IMG/VR virus record: IMGVR_UViG_3300046723_000326
Location: 1-51,420 of that record
DNA: 51,420 nt
From: a virus
Direction: 5' to 3' (one strand)
Position numbers and translations under genes: made by a program. The notes below the pieces were generated by a model, which worked only from the letters and a program-made list of their open reading frames with translations, had not been told where the DNA came from and did no database searches. Position 1 is the first letter of the stretch; each line of letters starts with the position of its first letter. This document shows, piece after piece, positions 43,921 through 51,420 of the stretch.

Positions 43921-44244
43921 CTAGTCGATGGTGATGTACCCGCGCTTGGTATCCCACGGGAGATCGCCCGTTGCGTTGCGGCGCGATTGACCCGCTGCGA
44001 TGCACGCCTCCACGTATGCATCGGTGGACATGCCCGTCGTGTAGAGGGCGTAGCGGGCGCGTGCCTTGGAGTTGATCTCCTTGGGGTTGATGGGTTGGAC
44101 GAGGGTAATCGTGCCCGCGAGTTTCGGTGCCTTGCCCTTGGTGACGATCGGGGCGGGGGGTGCGCCGAAGGCGGATGCCGCTGCGACGATTGCATCGGCC
44201 ACGTTCGGGGTCTCGGTCGCGAGGACCGGGGTCTTTTTTGCCAT
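43921..44244 (-). CDS. Small basic protein of the paralogue family (copy 4)
   Basis: 107 residues from ATG 44244 (AGGAG 12 bases upstream; an ATG at 44256 abuts the ribosome site). Ala/Pro/Lys-rich N-terminus, then the shared module ARYALYTTGMSTDAYVEAC, DLPWDTKRGYITI. The same linker-plus-module design as copies 1 and 3. Its 5' region carries an inverted repeat, GCACG-TCCGT-CGTGC (44300-44314). Confidence 0.7.
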   Translation of the reverse strand: MAKKTPVLATETPNVADAIVAAASAFGAPPAPIVTKGKAPKLAGTITLVQPINPKEINSKARARYALYTTGMSTDAYVEACIAAGQSRRNATGDLPWDTKRGYITID

Positions 44245-44459
44245 ATTCAGTACCATCTCCTATTATCACAGTGCCTAATCGCACCGTACACACATACTAG
44301 CACGACGGACGTGCCCCGTACTGTACGTTTGGTTACAGGCTAATTAAACCTTTGTAATGTTTTCGCAATGATTCCCAGCGGCGGATTTTGGGGATCAGCA
44401 TCTGCCGCTCAACTGAACTTCGACCATCTTGACCCATTCTACACCAGGACCACCGTACA
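44245..44459. promoter_or_regulatory. Divergent intergenic region before late genes
   Basis: 215 bp between the leftward paralogue and the endolysin. Holds GCACG-TCCGT-CGTGC, the A/T-rich stretch TTGGTTACAGGCTAATTAAAC, and TTGACC (44424-44429) followed by TACAAT just before the endolysin ATG. A late promoter is likely here but its elements are not clear. Confidence 0.4.
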
Positions 44460-44984
44460 ATGCCCCCTCTCTCACCCACCTCCGTCCTTCGTCTCAAGCA
44501 GGTCCACCCCGATCTAGCGAGCGTCATCGCCAAAGCCTCCATGACCTGCACCCAACAGTTCGCCGTCTTCGAAGGTGTGCGCTCCCAAGCCGATCAACTC
44601 GCTGCCTTCCAGCGTCACACCTCCAAGCTCAACGGCTACCCAATCGGCTCCCGGTGCCCGGACGGTAGTCCGGGGACAGGGATGGGTAAGCACCAAATCA
44701 ACCCGATCGACGGCTACGGGCACGCCGTAGACCTCGTGCCCCTCGTCGACCTCAAATTCCGCTGGGAGTGGCCTCTCATATATCCGATCGCCGCAGCAAT
44801 GCGCGACGCCTCCATCGCCCTCGGCATCACCCTACGGTGGGGCGGGGTGTGGGACCGCCATCTCAATGATCTGCCCGACCCTCTCACTACTCAAGTCTCC
44901 AACTACTGCACGAGACACGACGGCCCAGACTTCCTCGACGGCCCGCACTACGAGCTCGTCAACACCAATCCGATCACTAAGTAG
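44460..44984 (+). CDS. Endolysin, M15/VanY-type peptidase
   Basis: 174 residues. N-terminus LRLKQVHPDLASVIAKASM and QQFAVFEGVRSQADQLAAFQ; then GYGHAVDLVPL (Zn-binding His and Asp of the M15 motif H......D) and a distal PHYEL supplying the third ligand. Such enzymes cut peptidoglycan cross-bridges (T5 endolysin type). No signal peptide, so a holin is needed; candidates lie at 6761-8508. No good ribosome site is seen before the ATG. Confidence 0.8.
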   Translation: MPPLSPTSVLRLKQVHPDLASVIAKASMTCTQQFAVFEGVRSQADQLAAFQRHTSKLNGYPIGSRCPDGSPGTGMGKHQINPIDGYGHAVDLVPLVDLKFRWEWPLIYPIAAAMRDASIALGITLRWGGVWDRHLNDLPDPLTTQVSNYCTRHDGPDFLDGPHYELVNTNPITK

Positions 44985-44994
44985 TGATCTGATC

Positions 44995-45267
44995 ATGCCT
45001 AAGAAAACCCTCCCCGCCCTCCCGACCGACGCGCAGCAAGCTGCCACCGTCAAGAAGACGGCCTTCCAGCGGAGCGCACAGCGTCACGCGACTGAGGCCC
45101 TTCGCGTCCTCCGTGCCATCATGCACGACACGAAGGCCGACCCAGCCGCGCGCATCAGCGCTGCCGCGAAGGTCATCGAGTTCGGACACGGTCGTGCCTC
45201 AAGTGGTGAGCCCGTAATCGTGACGCAGGTGAACGTCCGCCTCGACGCGCAGGACCAGTCGTTGTGA
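44995..45267 (+). CDS. Candidate small terminase subunit
   Basis: 90 residues from ATG 44995. Basic N-terminus, then RHATEALRVLRAIMHDTKADPAARISAAAKVIEFGHGRA (by position 26-64), a helix pair common in short proteins just upstream of large terminases. No clear DNA-recognition domain is seen. The position argues for a terminase role; not proven. Confidence 0.45.
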   Translation: MPKKTLPALPTDAQQAATVKKTAFQRSAQRHATEALRVLRAIMHDTKADPAARISAAAKVIEFGHGRASSGEPVIVTQVNVRLDAQDQSL

Positions 45268-45419
45268 CCCGCTGCGAGGTGGAGCAAATCATCGTCGCCA
45301 ACCCCGCAGCGCACTTTCACTGCGACCATGCCGCGTTTCAAGATCACTCAGACGGTCACCTTCACTGTGTCGCGTGCGGGGGAGACATGGTGTTCTGCAC
45401 TCCGGACATTTGTCGATGA
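45264..45419 (+). CDS. Small zinc-binding protein (51 aa)
   Basis: 51 residues from GTG in a GTGA overlap, with its stop in the ATGA overlap of the terminase start, strong evidence of a real gene. Many His/Cys: HFHCDHAAFQ, HLHCVACGGD, FCTPDIC, suggesting one or two zinc sites. Unknown function. Confidence 0.65.
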   Translation: MTRCEVEQIIVANPAAHFHCDHAAFQDHSDGHLHCVACGGDMVFCTPDICR

Positions 45420-46687
45420 CCTTCGCCTGGACAGAGAAACAGATCGAGGCTCGACACCTCCTCGGGTCCTCGGCCCGCCACATCCTTCTGCGCGGCGGCA
45501 GCCGCTCCGGGAAGACCTTCGTCATATGCGACGCCCTCGTAGTCCGGATGCTCAAGGCCCCCGGCTCAACTCACGCGATTCTGCGCTACCGCTTCAACCA
45601 TCTCAAGGAGTCCATCATCTCCGGCACCATCCCCAGTGTCATGCAACTCCGCTGGCCGAATATCAAGTACGAGATCAATCGGACTGACTGGTACATGCAG
45701 TTTGAGAATTCCTCCAAGATGCTCTTCGGCGGCTTGGACGACAAGGAGCGCACAGAGAAGATTCTCGGTCAGGAGCACTCCTCCTTGTTCCTGAACGAAA
45801 TATCTCAGATCCCGTATGCCAGCCGAAACAAGGCAGTGACGCGTCTCGCCCAGAAGAAGGGTCTGATCAACCGAGCGTACTACGACGAGAATCCTCCGAC
45901 CGCCGCACATTGGTCGTATCCAATGTGGATGTTAAAGCAGGAACCGCTATCGCGGGTCCCGCTTTCATATCCAGATTTGTATGCTACCCTGCAGATGAAC
46001 CCCGGCGACAATGCCCAGAATCTCGACCAGCACTACATCCAGGAGCTCGAGTCTCTCCCGGAACGAGACAAGCGTCGATTCCTGTACGGAGAGTTCCTCA
46101 GTGAGCTCCCCGGTAGTCTATGGACGTACTCGTCCATAGACTCTGAGCGGCGCGGTCTTACGCAGATTCCTCCGCTGATTCGAATCGTCGTAGCCATCGA
46201 CCCCTCCGGCTGTGCTGGAGACGAGGACTTTCGCTCAGACGAGATCGGAATCGTCTGTGCTGGAATCGACGCTGAGGGCGAAGTCTACATACTCGAGGAT
46301 GCCACCCTTCGCGGTAGCCCGCAAGAGTGGGCGAAGAAGGCCGTCGAGCTCTATCAAGTCTGGAGCGCCGACACCATTATCGCGGAGCGCAACTACGGTG
46401 GAGCGATGGTGGAGAATACGATTCGTACAGTGTGGCGCGACGCACCATTCAGAGAGGTCGTCGCCAGTCGCGGCAAAATTCGCAGAGCTGAGCCAGTCTC
46501 AGCCCTTTACGAGAAGGGACGAGTGCATCATGTCGGGGTATTTACAGAGCTGGAGGAGCAGCTCCTCAGTTTCACGACCGACGGCTACGAGGGCAGCCGC
46601 TCTCCCGACCGCGCCGACGCATGTATCTGGGCCGTCTCTGATCTCGCAGTCAGGAAGCAGTCCAGTCTCTTCCTCACGTCGGTATAG
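45416..46687 (+). CDS. terL: Terminase large subunit
   Basis: 423 residues from ATG 45416 (ATGA overlap). N-terminal ATPase: GGSRSGKT (Walker A), ILRYRFNHLKESI, SSLFLNE (Walker B). C-terminal nuclease: VVAIDPSG, IIAERNYGG and SPDRADACIWA with the acidic metal ligands. Packages DNA into the prohead, interacting with the portal encoded next. A perfect hairpin lies at 46116-46141 in the coding region. Confidence 0.92.
   Translation: MTFAWTEKQIEARHLLGSSARHILLRGGSRSGKTFVICDALVVRMLKAPGSTHAILRYRFNHLKESIISGTIPSVMQLRWPNIKYEINRTDWYMQFENSSKMLFGGLDDKERTEKILGQEHSSLFLNEISQIPYASRNKAVTRLAQKKGLINRAYYDENPPTAAHWSYPMWMLKQEPLSRVPLSYPDLYATLQMNPGDNAQNLDQHYIQELESLPERDKRRFLYGEFLSELPGSLWTYSSIDSERRGLTQIPPLIRIVVAIDPSGCAGDEDFRSDEIGIVCAGIDAEGEVYILEDATLRGSPQEWAKKAVELYQVWSADTIIAERNYGGAMVENTIRTVWRDAPFREVVASRGKIRRAEPVSALYEKGRVHHVGVFTELEEQLLSFTTDGYEGSRSPDRADACIWAVSDLAVRKQSSLFLTSV
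46116..46141. repeat. Perfect 11-bp in-gene hairpin
   Basis: GTCTATGGACG / CGTCCATAGAC, loop TACT, inside the terminase gene. Confidence 0.75.
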
Positions 46688-46690
46688 CTG

Positions 46691-48109
46691 ATGCCTATCC
46701 TGACCGACTTCATACACGCGCTGCGCGGACGTCCGGCGCACGAGCCCACGCGCGAGACCAGCGTATATCCTCGGATGATGCAGCTCGGACAGCCGAGAAA
46801 TGCTCCTCAGCGTCCGGCATACAAGCCCACGCCTCGGAATCTGCGCTACTTCGCGAATACTCCGTATGCCCGCAGAGCGATCAACGCCATCAAGAACCCG
46901 ATCGCTCATCTCGAGTACGAAATTGTCCCCATTCCGGGTGCCGTCGCATCCGATGAACTCTCTCGACAAATCGAGATAGTCCATCGCTGTTTCGAGCACC
47001 CAAATGACGATGATGGGTTCACGCAGTTCACCGAGCAGGTGATCGAAGACATGATGCTCGGCGCAGGAGCCATCGAGCAGCAACTCGGTGGTGACAAGAG
47101 CCGCCCCCTGTGGATGTGGCCCGTCGATGGTCTGTCCATCCAGATATATCCCATGTGGGACGGCACTCCGTCCGATCCCCGATATATCCAGATGCTCGGA
47201 TACGGCTCCGCGAGCGGCAGCTACGAAATCTGCAAACTTCGGAACGATGAACTCATCTACATCCGTCCCAACCCGAACACGTCCACACCCTTCGGCTTCG
47301 GTCCACTAGAGATAGCGTTCCAAACCGTAAGCCGACTCCTCGGCGTCAGCCAATACGCCGGAAACTTGAGTTCCAACACGAACCCCGGTGGAGTTCTCTG
47401 GCTGGGAGACGTGACGGATGAGCACATTCGTGCCTTTCGCTCATACTGGAAGAATGATATTGAGGGTCAGGGGCGGATGCCTGTCACTGGTGGAGGACAG
47501 ATCGACCCGAAGTATCTGAACCTGCACCCTCAGGGCGATACCGCCCTGTATCTGCAATATCAGGACTTCCTGAAGCGCGAGATTGCCATCGCCTTTGACC
47601 TATCCCCTCAGAACCTCGGCATCGAGCACGACATCAACCGGAATACCGCCGAGGTTGCTGAGGATCGTGACATCGCACAGGCGATATCACCAATCGGTCG
47701 CAAGTACGCGAAGTCGCTGACCAAGGAGGCGATCCACAACAAGCTCGGCTTCTCACAGGTCATGTTCCGCTTCAAGGGACTGGACCGGGAGGACGAGCTA
47801 GAGAATGCTCAGGTCTTCGAGCATGAGTATCGCAACAACGCCGTCACGCCAAACGAGTATCGCTCACGCAGGGGCCTCCCCCCGCTCAACTCACAGTGGG
47901 CCGATGTCACCAAGGCGGACGTCGACATTGCGGTCGCGGCGGCTCGCGGCACGAAACTTATCGCAGACGAGAGTGCTACCTCGTTCGATGAGAACAAGAC
48001 GCCAAAGAGCCCAGATGCAACAACTTCCGATGGTCGTGTTGATACCACGATCACGGCTCGTCCGGCACGGACCTCTCCGCCATCCCGGCGCGGCGACCAG
48101 ACGAAGTAG
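46691..48109 (+). CDS. Portal protein
   Basis: 472 residues. Phage portal pattern: NLRYFANTPYARRAINAIKNPI, WMWPVDGLSIQIYP, LGYG, GFGPLEIAFQ, FLKREIAIAFDLSPQNLGIE and ENAQVFEHEYRNNAVTPNEYRSRRGLPPL by position; the NEYR..RGLP segment is typical. C-terminal 60 residues are disordered and basic. Forms the DNA entry dodecamer; located between terminase and protease as usual. Confidence 0.9.
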   Translation: MPILTDFIHALRGRPAHEPTRETSVYPRMMQLGQPRNAPQRPAYKPTPRNLRYFANTPYARRAINAIKNPIAHLEYEIVPIPGAVASDELSRQIEIVHRCFEHPNDDDGFTQFTEQVIEDMMLGAGAIEQQLGGDKSRPLWMWPVDGLSIQIYPMWDGTPSDPRYIQMLGYGSASGSYEICKLRNDELIYIRPNPNTSTPFGFGPLEIAFQTVSRLLGVSQYAGNLSSNTNPGGVLWLGDVTDEHIRAFRSYWKNDIEGQGRMPVTGGGQIDPKYLNLHPQGDTALYLQYQDFLKREIAIAFDLSPQNLGIEHDINRNTAEVAEDRDIAQAISPIGRKYAKSLTKEAIHNKLGFSQVMFRFKGLDREDELENAQVFEHEYRNNAVTPNEYRSRRGLPPLNSQWADVTKADVDIAVAAARGTKLIADESATSFDENKTPKSPDATTSDGRVDTTITARPARTSPPSRRGDQTK

Positions 48110-48133
48110 AGAGAGGACAGAAAGGGAACTGAC

Positions 48134-49597
48134 ATGCGCTATCGTCACACAATCGCAATGCTCGACGGTTCGAAGAACAAGAATTCGGCGAGTCTTATCT
48201 GTGGTCTCAAGACATCGGTCGCCATCCCAGCAGCCTCCGGCGCTGCGACGGGTGCCGTCGTCCTCAGTCCCGGTTCTTTCGCTGCCATCCCGACCCTCGT
48301 CGCGGCCGACGGTTCTGGCGCGACATTCGCGGCGAGCATGGGTGGACTCACCAGTGACGTCGCGGCTGCGGGAACCGGCTACGCTCCGGGTGATACCAGC
48401 ACGCTGACGGGTGGTACAGGAACGAAGGCCGTCATGGCTGTCGATACGACTCAGCTCGTTTCCGTCGCAATCAACGCGAAGGGAACCGGGTACGTTCCCA
48501 ACGACACGGTGCGTCTGGCGGGTGGGTCATTCAATACACGAGCCATCCTCACGGTCAGCACGACCGAGCTGGCATCACTCGCTCTCAACGCGCCGGGCAC
48601 GGCCTACGTCGTGAATGATACTGTCACACTCGCGGGTGGGACTCACACAACTGCGGCGATCGCCACAGTCAGCAAGATCCAACTCGTCACCGTCGCCATG
48701 AACGCCGCCGGAACGCTCTACACACCGGGCGATGTCATCACTCTCGTCGGTGGAACCCACACCACCTCTGCGACGGTAATGGTCGACACAGTCGATGGAG
48801 TCACCGGCGCGATCACGTCATCTCACATCATTCAGGGCGGCGTCTACACGGTCGGTGCGACGACGTTCACCTCGAGCGGTGGTTCGGGGAGTGGCGCGAC
48901 GTGGCAGACCGGCGTCTTCGGCATTCAGGCGTTCACCATCTCGAACGCTGGTGTCTACTCCGTCAACGCCGCGACCTTCACCCAGACCAGCACATCCGGC
49001 AGCGGCGTCGGCGCGACATTCCAGACCGCCGTCTATGCGATCCACGCCGTTACGATCACGACGGCTGGCTCCTACACGCTGAATACGGCCACCTTCACTC
49101 AAGCCTCCAGTTCTGGAGCTGGGACTGGAGCAACGTTCCAGACGGCGCTCTTCGGTGTCAACACGGCGCACATCTATCAGCCGGGTCTCTACTCTGTGCT
49201 GGCGAGCAACCCGATCAGTCAGGGTTCCAGTTCTGGAGCTGGAACTGGAGCAACATTCGACATCCTCACCTACGGCGTCGCGTCGATCGCCGAGAGCGGT
49301 GGTGGATCGGGGTATAACAACGGTAGTGCGATCACCGTCTCAGGTGATCTCACTGGCTTCCTCGGTGCCGTCACGACAATCGCTCAGGGTGCGTCGATCG
49401 AGATGGCAATCTCAGGTCTCAACAATACGGGCCTGTCGCCACTTCCGTCGGACTACGGCGTGTTCGTGACACCGAATGGACCGTGCAATGTCTCGGTGAA
49501 CAGCAAGACGGCGAATGGGTTCAACGTCGTGTTCACACCATTCTCCGCCACGGCCTACGTGACGGCGTCTGCATTCGATCTCGCAATCTTCGCATAG
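48134..49597 (+). CDS. Beta-repeat structural protein between portal and protease
   Basis: 487 residues with AAAGGGA upstream. Two tandem repeat sets: about four copies of a 42-residue unit (TGYVPNDTVRLAGG...LTVSTTEL type) at roughly 75-240, and about four or five copies of a 37-residue unit (GVYSVNAATFTQ...SGSGVGATFQT type) at 245-390. The C-terminal 60 residues resemble an Ig-like beta sandwich. No enzyme motif. Likely a head decoration or fibre; this is an odd place for such a gene. DNA of the second set is also repetitive (49104-49140 and 49219-49258). Confidence 0.55.
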   Translation: MRYRHTIAMLDGSKNKNSASLICGLKTSVAIPAASGAATGAVVLSPGSFAAIPTLVAADGSGATFAASMGGLTSDVAAAGTGYAPGDTSTLTGGTGTKAVMAVDTTQLVSVAINAKGTGYVPNDTVRLAGGSFNTRAILTVSTTELASLALNAPGTAYVVNDTVTLAGGTHTTAAIATVSKIQLVTVAMNAAGTLYTPGDVITLVGGTHTTSATVMVDTVDGVTGAITSSHIIQGGVYTVGATTFTSSGGSGSGATWQTGVFGIQAFTISNAGVYSVNAATFTQTSTSGSGVGATFQTAVYAIHAVTITTAGSYTLNTATFTQASSSGAGTGATFQTALFGVNTAHIYQPGLYSVLASNPISQGSSSGAGTGATFDILTYGVASIAESGGGSGYNNGSAITVSGDLTGFLGAVTTIAQGASIEMAISGLNNTGLSPLPSDYGVFVTPNGPCNVSVNSKTANGFNVVFTPFSATAYVTASAFDLAIFA

Positions 49598-49607
49598 GGA
49601 GAATTCC

Positions 49608-50969
49608 ATGGCACTGACGAAGGAAGCGCGCGACGCGCTCCCAGAAGAGCACTTCGCTGTTCCGGGGAAACGCCAGCTACCAATCCAGGATGAGACGCAC
49701 ACGCGTCTCGCATGGGATATGGTTGATCGCACGAAGGGACTCACGCCCGGAGAGCGGAAGGCTGCGCGCTCGCACATCCTTCGTCGGGCCAAGGAACTCG
49801 GCATGGATACCAAGGGCTGGACGATCAAGGCGCTGGACATCAGCGCAATGGCTCTTTCAGTCCCGAATACGCCCGACCATCCGAACAAGATGCCCTTCTC
49901 TGGCATCTTGGTTCGGTTGGACGAACCGTCCGACGGCGCTCCCCACGGAGCGATGGGCTGCAAGATTCTACTTCCGGAGGCCGCCGCCGCTGCTGCCCTC
50001 CCATCACGACTCGGTATGGCCGTCAACTATCAGGGCGCTCAGCTCGTGGGTCACGACCCACAGGCAAAGATCGGCCTGATAACGGAAGCCACCATCGAGG
50101 AAGGTGCAATTCATATCAGTGGCTTCTTCTACGCGTCCGACTTTCCCGCAGTCACTACTCAGATCAAAGCCGAGAAACAGTTGCTCGGCTTCAGCTTCGA
50201 GGCTGAGAATATCCACCTCGAGAGTGCTGAGACAGACCCGCTGGTCATCAAGTCGCTCACGTTCACGGGTGCCGCCGTTCTTCAGAAAGCGAAGGCGGCG
50301 TATCAGACGACACGGATCGCGGCACATGCCGATGATCCCAACCAATCAACCAACGGAGATTTCACAGTGACTGAGTCTGAAAAAATCCTCGCGGCTATCG
50401 GTGATATCAGCGATCGCCTCGCAAAAGTCGAGTCGGGCGAGACAGCCCGTCTCGCAGCGGCCTCGGTGGCCGATAAGGTCCAGAAGCACGCCGACGCACT
50501 CCATCAGTGTGCCGACAAGATGGCAGCGGCGGGGATCGGAATGCATCCCACTCGCGGCCACGTCCAGGTTCTCCACCACATGGCCGACAGCCTGATGGCC
50601 GAAGCTCACAACGGGAACATGGCGGCTGCATACTCCGGTCCGAGCATGTACTCCTCGGCTGTCGTCGAGCCGACGAAACCCGTCGTGGTCGACCCGGAAG
50701 TGGCAGCTCTGAAGGCCAGCGTCGCTGACCTGACGACCAAGCTGGCCGACGTCAGCGCACGCCGCGCTGCCGAGACTCCGGCGCCCGAGCGTCGCACCGT
50801 CCCCGCTCAGATCATGAAGCTCTTGGCGAAGGAGGGTCTGGAAGTCCCCGAGGCGGGGAAGACCCTGGAGATCTCTGCGGTCGACAATGCCCTCAAGGGT
50901 ATCCCCGATCCGCAGAAGCGTATGGAGATCAAGGCTGGTCTTCGCAACGCTGGCGTCCTCGCAGCCTAG
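49608..50969 (+). CDS. Prohead protease with fused scaffold-like domain
   Basis: 453 residues with GGAGA upstream. N-terminal 60 residues (ALPEEHFAVPGKRQLPIQDETHTRLAWDMVDR by position) resemble the DUF6582 lead domain of phage head proteins. Residues about 90-235 look like a capsid maturation protease (GHDPQAKIGLITEATIEEG, ISGFFYASDFPAVTTQIK, LLGFSFE). From about 255 to the end, an Ala/Glu/Lys-rich coiled-coil region suggests a fused scaffold. Catalytic residues cannot be fixed by eye. Confidence 0.65.
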   Translation: MALTKEARDALPEEHFAVPGKRQLPIQDETHTRLAWDMVDRTKGLTPGERKAARSHILRRAKELGMDTKGWTIKALDISAMALSVPNTPDHPNKMPFSGILVRLDEPSDGAPHGAMGCKILLPEAAAAAALPSRLGMAVNYQGAQLVGHDPQAKIGLITEATIEEGAIHISGFFYASDFPAVTTQIKAEKQLLGFSFEAENIHLESAETDPLVIKSLTFTGAAVLQKAKAAYQTTRIAAHADDPNQSTNGDFTVTESEKILAAIGDISDRLAKVESGETARLAAASVADKVQKHADALHQCADKMAAAGIGMHPTRGHVQVLHHMADSLMAEAHNGNMAAAYSGPSMYSSAVVEPTKPVVVDPEVAALKASVADLTTKLADVSARRAAETPAPERRTVPAQIMKLLAKEGLEVPEAGKTLEISAVDNALKGIPDPQKRMEIKAGLRNAGVLAA

Positions 50970-51000
50970 CCCCAACACAGAACAAGGAAAGAAATCACAA

Positions 51001-51420
51001 TGACGCGCAATATCGGGGCCAAATTCGTCACCCGCATGGAGGCCGACGCCGACTTTCTCGGCAACGGTGCCATCGAGACAAATATGTACGAGACCGAAAT
51101 TTTCGACCTCGTGCGTCGCAGTTCGCCCACTGCTCAGCGATTTGAAGCTCCTCCGGCGACCGGTCATCCGCATCGCTACTTCGAGGAAACTTCAATCCAG
51201 ACTGCAACATTCACCGATCCTCGCAACATCAGCCCGACTCCTTCCAGCCCGACACGTATCGAGCAGTCGGTTCTGGTGCGCGCCCTCGTCGATCAGACCA
51301 ACTTCTCTCTGTTCGACGTCGACGTGACCCGTCAGCAGGGTCAGTTCGCCTATCTTGAAGCCAAGGACATCAACGATCTCATCAACTCCATCATCGTCCT
51401 TCGCGGCAAGGCACTCTGGA
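51001..51420 (+). CDS. Major capsid protein, 3'-truncated
   Basis: The first 140 codons from ATG 51001 (AAGGAAAG upstream). MTRNIGAKFVTRMEADADF start, then IFDLVRRSSPTAQRF and QGQFAYLEAKDINDLINSIIVLRGKALW by position: the N-arm and E-loop region of an HK97-f fold capsid protein encoded directly after protease/scaffold. The rest lies outside the window. Confidence 0.7.

Noticed and set aside
43616-44293. Long minus-strand frame through 43.6-44.3 kb
   Set aside because: It runs across several short genes that have their own ribosome sites and family patterns, and has a low-complexity Arg/Pro-rich translation.

Overview
This window is a contiguous piece of a tailed double-stranded DNA bacteriophage genome (Caudoviricetes). 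It starts inside a tail-tip gene and ends inside the major capsid gene, so the rest of the head and tail genes lie outside it. Evidence for a phage: large terminase, portal, prohead protease with scaffold-like tail, start of a capsid protein, tail-tip protein, fibres, lysis proteins, family-A DNA polymerase, archaeo-eukaryotic-type primase, two helicases, and very dense small genes joined by 1-4 bp ATGA/GTGA overlaps. A lipobox protein, an M15-type endolysin and a Tat-like signal suggest a Gram-negative host. The host cannot be named from the sequence.

Layout. (1) 2-8508, rightward: tail-tip protein, a 1284-residue fibre with a signal-peptide-like start, a coiled-coil fibre, then small membrane and lipoprotein genes that look like lysis genes. 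(2) 8505-9947, leftward: SNF2-type helicase. (3) 9948-10444: divergent control region. (4) 10445-27532, rightward early block: replication (primase, UvrD-type helicase, DNA polymerase, ExoX-like exonuclease, PD-(D/E)XK nuclease). Embedded in it at 16155-22742 is a cluster that I read as a DNA base hypermodification pathway: RlmN/Cfr-like radical SAM enzyme, aGPT-pyrophosphorylase/hmdU-kinase-helical-domain family protein, UDG-like protein, TET-associated-type glycosyltransferase, thymidylate-synthase-like dUMP hydroxymethylase candidate, HD nucleotidase and Nmad1-like protein. (5) 27633-40983, leftward early block: about 40 mostly small genes, two DNA-binding regulators and a complete Tat-targeted sulfatase. 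(6) 40984-41518: second divergent control region. (7) 41519-51420, mixed: a short rightward gene, a leftward group of small genes (42098-44244), then the rightward late genes (endolysin, small terminase candidate, TerL, portal, beta-repeat protein, protease, capsid).

The two early blocks converge near 27.6 kb and each is headed by a copy of the same roughly 98-bp element (10197-10294 and, inverted, 41116-41214), giving a mirror-image early region of about 31 kb. Other notable features are a four-member paralogous family of small proteins with a shared C-terminal module, recurrent leftward sigma70-like promoters with 18-bp spacers, and an excess of perfect inverted repeats, many of them inside coding sequence. 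Functions are assigned by motif reading only; no database search was possible.
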